Assembly (NCBI GenBank): GCA_015233565.1
Contig: JADFXM010000011.1
Span: forward strand, 1-64,000
Origin: Candidatus Rifleibacteriota bacterium
GTDB taxonomy: Bacteria > Muiribacteriota > Ozemobacteria > Ozemobacterales > Ozemobacteraceae
Length of the DNA: 64,000 bases
Direction: 5' to 3'
The notes under the pieces are model-generated. The model saw nothing but the letters and a program-made list of their open reading frames with translations. It made no database searches and was not told where the DNA came from. This document shows positions 49,453 to 56,531 of the stretch, piece by piece. The stretch's first letter is position 1. Every line of letters begins with the position of its first letter. Made by a program: the position numbers and the translations under genes.

Positions 49453-51450
49453 TTATGTAAACGTGATTCCCGACCATAAGCAAAAGTGATTTACGAGGCT
49501 TCCAACTGCAATAGCCCAAACGGTTGTTAAGAAAATCAAAACTGCTGTGATTTTGGCGCCACGTTCTTTATAGAGAACCATTGCAGCGTTAGTACAGGGT
49601 AACATGAGTATCATTACCAGCAAACTTACGATTAATTGAAGATGGGTGTAATGACCGCTGAGGTTGAGAAGTTCAGTGGCTCCGCTTTCCCTTCGGATTA
49701 GGGCTTTAAGGAAAATTTGTACGCTGTCTTCAGGAAGGCCAAGAAATGCGTCAATGATAGGTTTGAGAGAATCTTCCAGGATCTTTAATCCACCGACCCA
49801 TTGAAAGACAAAGACGATCACAGATGACAACACGAACATTGGGATTGCTTCTTTGAGAAAAAAAATGGTTTTAAAGGTTGCTGATCTTAGGAGCCCGGTC
49901 AACTTTGGAACTCGCATGGGTGGCAGTTCCAAAAGTAAGGGGGTGGTTACTCCGGGAAGGACTTTGTCGGCAACCACTCCGGCTAGAAACATCTGTAAAA
50001 GGACGAAGATTCCGAGCGAAAAAGTAATATACGTTGGCATTCGTTCAAGAATGGTCAGCATGACTCCAACCATCGGAGCACAAGGTGCCCCTAAAAATAA
50101 AATAAAGGATGCGATGTTTCTTTCCTTCTCTGAGTCTAAAACCCGTACGGACAAAAGAGCCATTGTTACGCACGAGAAGCCCATCATAAGGGGTATAACA
50201 CCTTTCCCATTCAAACCCATCAATCGGAAGATTCGGTCGAGCAAAACCGACAATCTTTGGATGTACCCTGAATCTTCAAGCACACCAAAGGCTAGGTAAA
50301 AACAAAACATGACTGGCCCGACTAGGCCAAGAGCAAGGAATATTCCCGTTGGAAGGACTCCGAAATTTTCATCTACAAGCAGTTCCCGGATAAATTGGCT
50401 GGGAATAGGGCGCACCAAATTGTTGGCGATTGGCATTACCATTCCCTGAAAAAAAGTTGTTTCAATTTCATCAACAAGGTAGGTGGCGCCAAAAGATCCG
50501 ACAAACAAGTACATGAAATATAAAATCACTAAAGCAATCGGAATTCCCGTTAAAATTTGCGTGCACCAGTCCCCGAGTTTTAGCGTAAAAGGGTTTCCGG
50601 AAGATGGCTCGATAACTGCTACTTTCTCAGTGATCTGTTTGGCTTTTTTTCGATACAAATTTCCCAGCGTTATTGGAAGTGAGGCATTATCTGCACGGTG
50701 GAACTCTTCGACCAGGTCTTTAAGGCGTTTAAAGACGACCGGTCCAAATTCCTTTTTAACGAATTTTTCTACGCTGCTATCGGAAACCAGGAGCATGATT
50801 CCAAGGAGTCGCGGTGATATCGAAGAGGGTTGAAGTATCTTTCCTACCAGATCGAGAAAACTTTCAACTCTTGGTGGATATTCCACGATGGAGCGCGAAG
50901 TTTTCATATTGGAAATTCCTTCAACGATCTCTTGTACACCGATTCCTTCGCGGATAACTGTTTGATGGACATCAATCCCGAAAATTTCAGAAAGTTTTTC
51001 AGTATCGATACGAATGCCGCGCGAAGGAGCCTCATCCATCATGTTTACGACCATTGACATCGGGAGGCCATATTCTGCGTATTGGAGCGCCAAAGTCAGC
51101 GATCTTTTGAGGTTTTTTACATCCGCAACAAATATTACACCCAGAGCTTTGTCAGAACCCGAGGACATTAATAGTACATCCCGAGAAATTACTTCCTCTT
51201 CATTGGTTGCAAAAATTGAAAAGGTCCCCGGGGTATCAAATACGGTCATGTCCGAATGTTTGGCGCGAGTGGCAAGAACATTGCTGGTGGAGTTCGGGAC
51301 GTTGACAAAGTAAGGCTCACCTTTTGTAATTCGTGAAAAAAGTGTGGACTTTCCAACGTTAAGATTGCCAACCAGCGCAAGCTGACCAATTGGATTTCCC
51401 TGAGAAAGCCCTCTCAGGGTGCACCTCGAACATTCGTTGCATGTCGTCAT
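49453..51450 (-). CDS. feoB: ferrous iron transporter FeoB, module 2
   Basis: 665 residues. A cysteine-rich start (TTCNECSRCTL) precedes a GTPase domain with G1 GNLNVGKST, G3 DTPG and G4 NMMD, then a helical spacer and the membrane part with two Gate motifs around GFSCVTMALLSVRVLDSEKE and LPCTNAAMVLYKERG. FeoB imports Fe(II) into the cytoplasm, and dedicated FeoB copies are common in magnetosome clusters. Slightly shorter than housekeeping FeoB; no FeoA is nearby. First gene of the cluster, with its own promoter-like pair. Confidence 0.88.
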   Translation of the reverse strand: MTTCNECSRCTLRGLSQGNPIGQLALVGNLNVGKSTLFSRITKGEPYFVNVPNSTSNVLATRAKHSDMTVFDTPGTFSIFATNEEEVISRDVLLMSSGSDKALGVIFVADVKNLKRSLTLALQYAEYGLPMSMVVNMMDEAPSRGIRIDTEKLSEIFGIDVHQTVIREGIGVQEIVEGISNMKTSRSIVEYPPRVESFLDLVGKILQPSSISPRLLGIMLLVSDSSVEKFVKKEFGPVVFKRLKDLVEEFHRADNASLPITLGNLYRKKAKQITEKVAVIEPSSGNPFTLKLGDWCTQILTGIPIALVILYFMYLFVGSFGATYLVDEIETTFFQGMVMPIANNLVRPIPSQFIRELLVDENFGVLPTGIFLALGLVGPVMFCFYLAFGVLEDSGYIQRLSVLLDRIFRLMGLNGKGVIPLMMGFSCVTMALLSVRVLDSEKERNIASFILFLGAPCAPMVGVMLTILERMPTYITFSLGIFVLLQMFLAGVVADKVLPGVTTPLLLELPPMRVPKLTGLLRSATFKTIFFLKEAIPMFVLSSVIVFVFQWVGGLKILEDSLKPIIDAFLGLPEDSVQIFLKALIRRESGATELLNLSGHYTHLQLIVSLLVMILMLPCTNAAMVLYKERGAKITAVLIFLTTVWAIAVGSLVNHFCLWSGITFT

Positions 51451-51485
51451 TTGATCAAAATCAGGCCTCTTTTGAAGTGGGGCAC

Positions 51486-51514
51486 ATTCTAGCCTTAATT
51501 AAGCAAAAGTTCAA
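51486..51514 (-). promoter_or_regulatory. sigma-70-type promoter of feoB / module 2
   Basis: On the minus strand TTGAAC (51514-51509), 17 bases, then TAGAAT (51491-51486), about 36 bases before the feoB start. TTAATTAA lies in the spacer. I see no clear Fur box. Confidence 0.5.
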
Positions 51515-52218
51515 TTCATTTAGGTTTTCAAAGGAATATTTCCAAAGGTGATACCAGCCCTAGCAAAAACGGCGCCAAAAAAAATATTTTTTTCTCACCA
51601 AGATTTTGGATACCAAAGTCTCCAAATTTTGGGAATCTTTGATTAAGTTAGATCAAAATTTTGCAAGTAATAGAAGTGTAAGTTCAGAAATCCTGACCCG
51701 GATATGAATTGATCGCTATTTTGCAGTATTGGTGCGGAATTTGAAAATGCACTTTTTCTGGAAAAATTTGCCGTCATTTCAAGACTTTCTCGAATAAAAA
51801 GTGCCATTTAAAAATACTCCCGCATCAGGAAGTCTGAAGTTCAGAATTCCTGGTATCGATAGTTTGCATTTTCTCGGAAAAGGGCTTCAAAAGGTAGTTT
51901 TCTGATTTTTGGAATACTTTTTGGTTGGATTTTATCCTGAGACCAACTTACATAAAACTAAATCAGAAGATTCCTTCCAAAGCAAGTTGGCAATTCATCA
52001 ATCGAAAAAATGGTAGCAAATTTAAATCCCCGAGATTGGGTTGTCTGAAATTGGTTTTTCATGAAAAGAAATCTACAAAAATTGGCTTAATGTTGTGTAA
52101 ATGTGGATTTGAAAGTTTAAGAATTAGTAGATTGCAAGATTTGGGTTAAAAAATCGAAAGTTTCAGAAATGAAACGCCCAGGATGAAATGTATTTCAAAA
52201 ATGAAATATGAAATGAAG

Positions 52219-52755
52219 CTAGTCCTCTGTCAAAATTGAATTTATAGTATCTACTCAAATAATCTGCGGCTTTATACAGCGACTTCGACTCCGCTCTGCC
52301 ACCGGCTCGCTCGTTGAGAGGGTGTGAAAAATAGAACATTCTAAAAAGTACTAGCCCAAATGCTGCATTAAAGAAGCAATATGATTATTTTCACTTTCAA
52401 AATTTCAAATATTTCACAGCTTTTGAGCGGAGTCGAAACGACCTTCGCGATCAACATCTAAACTCATCTGTGACTCAGCTACAAAGAGAAAATTCATATT
52501 GACACTGCCAATTAACCAGTAATTCAAAAAAAAATTCGGGAAACTATATTTTTTCCAAATTTTCTGCGCTTGTGTTGATCCAGTTTTAGAAGTCAAGTAT
52601 TTTTACTCTTTTTCGCTGTCTGTGACTAAGTACTAGTCTTCTGCCAAAGATGAGTTTAGTAGTTCATCGGTATTGATTTTGGACATTTTTTCAAAGGTCA
52701 ATCAACCTAATCATAAATCGACTAACCCACAAATTCAAATGTAACAAAGGACTAG
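52219..52755. repeat. composite element with R4 terminal inverted repeats
   Basis: The left end (52219-52242) starts CTAGTCCTCTGTCA and the right end (52732-52755) finishes AAAGGACTAG. The two 24-base ends are inverted copies with a few mismatches. The smaller element at 60901-61009 has related ends and the same AATTTATAGTAT just inside. Confidence 0.5.
52478..52618. repeat. dispersed repeat R3, copy b
   Basis: Aligns with 24022-24165 over its whole length in the same orientation. It lies inside the composite R4 element. Confidence 0.6.
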
Positions 52756-53164
52756 GGTAATGAATGGTCTGAATTTTTTTCATAACCACCGAACTTTACG
52801 ATACTGATTTCCATTGCAATGTAATTTAGCGAACTAACTACCAGTTTTCTTGCATTCATGTTTATTTCAGCGATAATAATTCGTTTGCCTTGACATAAAC
52901 TCAACAAGGTCTGGCATTAATATTGCTGTTTGTCTCCAAACAGTTTATCGGCAAGCAGGAATTCAAGGACTTTGCCGTGTTATACGCTCTCGCTATCTTG
53001 AGAAGATATATTTCTTATGGTATCATACGACAAATTAGAATGGGAATTTTTCTCAAAATAATGGGAAATCTGTAAAATTAGAACTTAAAGACTGATTATT
53101 CCAGTGTGCAGTATTACTGTTTAGCATCGTGAATGCTTTAAAAATCCGGGGGAGAATATCAAAA

Positions 53165-54985
53165 TTGGGTGTTAAAAAGCTATGTAGCTTGCTGATTGCG
53201 TTTATTCTTTTGTGCCTTCCCGGACTGTTGGCACAAAATCCTGGATTCTTTTTCGAATGTTCGCCAGCGGTTCAAATTAAAGAAAAGATCTTCATTGCAA
53301 CGTTTTCGTTGATTATTCAACCGGGCTATTTCCTTTATAGTGACAAGATAAATCTTTCCGGAAAAAATAGTGCTATCACTCGACAAATTTGGCCTAGAGC
53401 GCACATTTTGCCCAATCAGCGTACGAACACTAATCTTTCAGTTTATCCTGAAGGGGTGTATAAAATTTCTCTTCTTTTTGATGTTCCACCAGAATCTGAG
53501 TCTCCAACCCTGAAATTTTCTTTTCATGTTTGTTCGACTCAAACTGTTTTTTTGCCTGATTCTATTGAGTTCCCTGTCAATTTGAAATATTCCCCCGATA
53601 TTAAGGTAGCCGCTAACAACCAGGATTATTCCGAGATATTACGCTCTCATGGAGCTGCTTGGGCCCTTTATATTGCTTTTTTCGCAGGGTTATTGATTTC
53701 TTTTACACCATGTGTTTATCCAATGATCCCGATCACTCTTTCAGTCATCGGTGGAAGAGGGGAAAACATCTCATATTTTAAAGGTGCAACTCTCTCCATA
53801 ACATATGTTGCCGGGCTTTCTTTGGTCTATTCCTTGTTAGGGCTTTCAGTAGCCTATTTTGGAGCTCATGTTCGTGGGTTTCTTCAGGGACCTGTTTTTC
53901 AATTATTGGTTTCTCTCTTTTTTGCATTAATGGCTTTGTCGATGTTTGATTTCTTTGCAATTGAAACTCCGGCGTTTATCCGAAACAAAATGAGAACCGG
54001 AAAAACAAAAGGTTATTCAGGGGTTTTTACGTTGGGAATGCTTTCCGGGCTTATTGCTTCGCCTTGTGTGGCAGCACCTCTTGCGGGAATACTTGCTTAC
54101 ATCGCTTCAACCGGAAGCATGTTTTTAGGTTTCTTTCTTTTGTTTTCTTTTTCCTGGGGAATGGGCCTACCACTCATTTTGATTGGTACAGTCTCGGCGG
54201 CTTTGAATTCACTTCCCAAAGCTGGTGATTGGATGATCACCGTAAAAGAATTTTATGCGTTCCTTCTTTGGGGAACATCTTTTTACTTTGCTCAGGCCAT
54301 CCTGGGGCCAGAATTGAACAATGTTCGCATTGCTCTTTTTCTGGGGGCGCTTGCAACATTTGTCGGATACTTTAGAATAAGGGCGCAAAGCGATGGTGGG
54401 CTTTCCCCCAAAGTCATTGGTTTTTGTGAAATACTGCTTTTTTTAGGCGCTGGTGCTTTTTTCCTTAACGCGTGCTGGGAGGGCTTAAACCGCTCTGAAA
54501 GAACTTCTCAGCCTTTGATTTACACCGCGGATGCAAAGCCAAATGAAACGGTTGTCTGGCTTTCTGACTATCAAACCGCTTTGAATTTTGCCAAAATGAA
54601 GAAACTGCCTGTTTTGATTGATTTCCGTGCTGATTGGTGTTCAATTTGCGTGGAAATGGAAAAAAATGTTTTCCCTGACCCCCAAGTTCAGGAGAATCTG
54701 AAAAATCTGGTATTACTGAAAATTGACCTATCTGATAATCAACCAAAGAAGGCTGACCTAGGCAAAAAAATGGGAATTGTCGGAATACCAACTTTCATTT
54801 TCCTGAACCCCAATGGCCAGGAACTCTCCAATTTACGAATTACCGGTGGGGTTGAAGCCCCTGAATTGATCAATGCGATCAAATCCGCGAAGGGCGAGAG
54901 CGCGTTTTCTTCACTTAACCCATCTCAATATTCAGCAATTTCAGGCGGGAAATTATTGCCAAACACTTCTCTCAATGCCAGGTGA
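53165..54985 (+). CDS. dsbD: thiol:disulfide interchange protein DsbD
   Basis: 606 residues from a TTG start with signal peptide MGVKKLCSLLIAFILLCLPG and GGGGGAG ten bases upstream. A GTG at 53129 would add 12 residues that spoil the signal, so it is less likely. Domains: periplasmic DsbD-alpha (about 30-165), a CcdA-type membrane core with Cys183 (FTPCVYPMIPI) and Cys301 (ASPCVAAPLAG), and a C-terminal thioredoxin domain with CSIC (492-495). DsbD carries electrons from cytoplasmic thioredoxin to periplasmic proteins, including apocytochromes c. The alpha domain keeps only one cysteine (VCSTQTV) of the usual pair, so its target transfer may differ. Same strand as the magnetochrome protein 1.5 kb on. 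Confidence 0.85.
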   Translation: MGVKKLCSLLIAFILLCLPGLLAQNPGFFFECSPAVQIKEKIFIATFSLIIQPGYFLYSDKINLSGKNSAITRQIWPRAHILPNQRTNTNLSVYPEGVYKISLLFDVPPESESPTLKFSFHVCSTQTVFLPDSIEFPVNLKYSPDIKVAANNQDYSEILRSHGAAWALYIAFFAGLLISFTPCVYPMIPITLSVIGGRGENISYFKGATLSITYVAGLSLVYSLLGLSVAYFGAHVRGFLQGPVFQLLVSLFFALMALSMFDFFAIETPAFIRNKMRTGKTKGYSGVFTLGMLSGLIASPCVAAPLAGILAYIASTGSMFLGFFLLFSFSWGMGLPLILIGTVSAALNSLPKAGDWMITVKEFYAFLLWGTSFYFAQAILGPELNNVRIALFLGALATFVGYFRIRAQSDGGLSPKVIGFCEILLFLGAGAFFLNACWEGLNRSERTSQPLIYTADAKPNETVVWLSDYQTALNFAKMKKLPVLIDFRADWCSICVEMEKNVFPDPQVQENLKNLVLLKIDLSDNQPKKADLGKKMGIVGIPTFIFLNPNGQELSNLRITGGVEAPELINAIKSAKGESAFSSLNPSQYSAISGGKLLPNTSLNAR

Positions 54986-55170
54986 CAAGATTTCCATTAA
55001 ATTTTTTGCAGGAAATCACTGAAAGAGTTCAATTTGTGTGGAAAAGTTGGTGTTCAATTTTTCAAGGTTTCAATTTCGGGGTTTGTGGAACAAGATTTAG
55101 AGCTATATTTGAAAGTTAAGTCCCAAAGATGTTTGTATTTTCATATTTGTAAGAGCGCTTAAGGAAAGAA

Positions 55171-56154
55171 ATGAACCACGCTGATATATTTGCTCCCATC
55201 GAAAGAGAATTGGCACTTGTAGAAAAGAAGCGACAGGCGTGTTTTCTCGAGTCGAACAGTCGAACCATCAAAAATATTAATGGTTTTTTGCTTAACTCTA
55301 CCGGAAAGCGATTAAGACCGGGTTTGTCGATCCTTTCGGCGGGAGCTGTGTTAGGAAGGAAATCCGAAACGATCCATGACGATCTCATCAATGCAGCTGT
55401 AGCCATTGAATTGCTTCATACAGCCTCACTTATCCATGATGATGTAATCGATTCAGCAACGGCCAGACATAACAGGCCGACAATCAATTCAAAATTTGGA
55501 TCCCATGTCTCTATTGCTGTTGGTGACTATGTTTATTCCATTTCTTTAAAATTGATTTCTTTAGTGAGTAACCCGATTGTTCCGAGATGTTTTGTTCAAA
55601 GGACTTTTGACCTTTGCGAGGGTGAGCTCGACCAGATAGTTGAGCGAAAGAATTTTCAGCTTTCACCAGCTCAGTATTTTTCAATCATTAAGAGAAAAAC
55701 AGGATCCCTGTTCGCTTTATCAGGGGAAGTTGGCGCTCTGATTGCAGATTCCAATAAATCAGAGCATATAAGTGCTATGCGTGAGTTTGGTTTAAATTTT
55801 GGGATGGCCTACCAGATTGGCGATGATGTTCGAGACCTTGTCGCCAGCCGGATTGAGCTTGGCAAAGAGCCGGGTGTTGATTTTCAAACTGAAGAGCTTA
55901 CGCTTCCAATGATTTTTTTATTGAATGACCAACGCTTCGGAGCGGAAATCAAACAACTTCTCGCCTTGGAGGACAAAGTTAGTGCTTTTGAGAAAATCAG
56001 ACAGATTGCTTTGGAATCAAGCGCTTTAAAGAAAGCCAAAGGAAAAGCTCAGTCCTTCCTGGCGAAAGCAAGAAAGTCAATCAATCCATTGGATAGTTCG
56101 GTTTACAAAAATCAATTGTTGGCTTTAGTGGACTGGCTAACAGAAACAGCTTAA
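55171..56154 (+). CDS. polyprenyl diphosphate synthase
   Basis: 327 residues, trans-isoprenyl diphosphate synthase fold. First Asp-rich motif LIHDDVIDSATARH, second GDDVRDL, and GKRLRPGLSILSAG for the substrate-binding lysine/arginines. It chains isopentenyl diphosphate into the C35-C50 tail of quinones. It may supply the UbiA/MenA enzyme at 29113-30018. The conserved GxGxD-like stretch before the second Asp motif is NFGMAYQIGDD. The true chain length cannot be read from the sequence. Confidence 0.88.
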   Translation: MNHADIFAPIERELALVEKKRQACFLESNSRTIKNINGFLLNSTGKRLRPGLSILSAGAVLGRKSETIHDDLINAAVAIELLHTASLIHDDVIDSATARHNRPTINSKFGSHVSIAVGDYVYSISLKLISLVSNPIVPRCFVQRTFDLCEGELDQIVERKNFQLSPAQYFSIIKRKTGSLFALSGEVGALIADSNKSEHISAMREFGLNFGMAYQIGDDVRDLVASRIELGKEPGVDFQTEELTLPMIFLLNDQRFGAEIKQLLALEDKVSAFEKIRQIALESSALKKAKGKAQSFLAKARKSINPLDSSVYKNQLLALVDWLTETA

Positions 56155-56531
56155 CCTGGCAAGGGGATTGCCTTTTTTCACAGCTCATCGAAGATGTGAA
56201 AAATTTGAAATTTGTCAGATGAAATTTATCGCAATCATTTCCTAACGTGGTTTTTGGGCAAGTTAAATTTTCGCAGAATCAATTTTTTCAAACCTTCATT
56301 GCGAGGACGAACAAAGGGTTGGAACTAAATTTAAAGTCCAAATTCCTTAGTTAAAAATTACAAACAAATTAGGTGTCAGAATGTTGGAAAGCCTCCTCGC
56401 TTTATGTTATACTTCGGTCCGATTTGGAATGATTTTTTGCAGTATCTCTATAATTGGGAGAACGCATTAAGTGCCATTGCGAGAGAGGCGAAGAAATTTA
56501 AGCTTTTGTCGAAATTGGCGAGAGGCTTTGG
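56155..56531. other. leader region of the MamP-like gene
   Basis: 377 bases without a gene. Contains AACCTTCATTGCGAGGACGA-like sequence near 56293. I find no convincing promoter pair. GAGAGG lies 7 bases before the next ATG. Confidence 0.35.

Larger units (their letters stand above)
51515..53164. other. 1.65 kb gene-free region between feoB and dsbD
   Basis: No supported gene on either strand. It holds a composite inverted-repeat element (52219-52755) with repeat R3 copy b inside, and a 13-base inverted pair TTCGACTCCGCTC (52284-52296 / 52425-52437). The outer parts look like decayed sequence. Confidence 0.5.
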
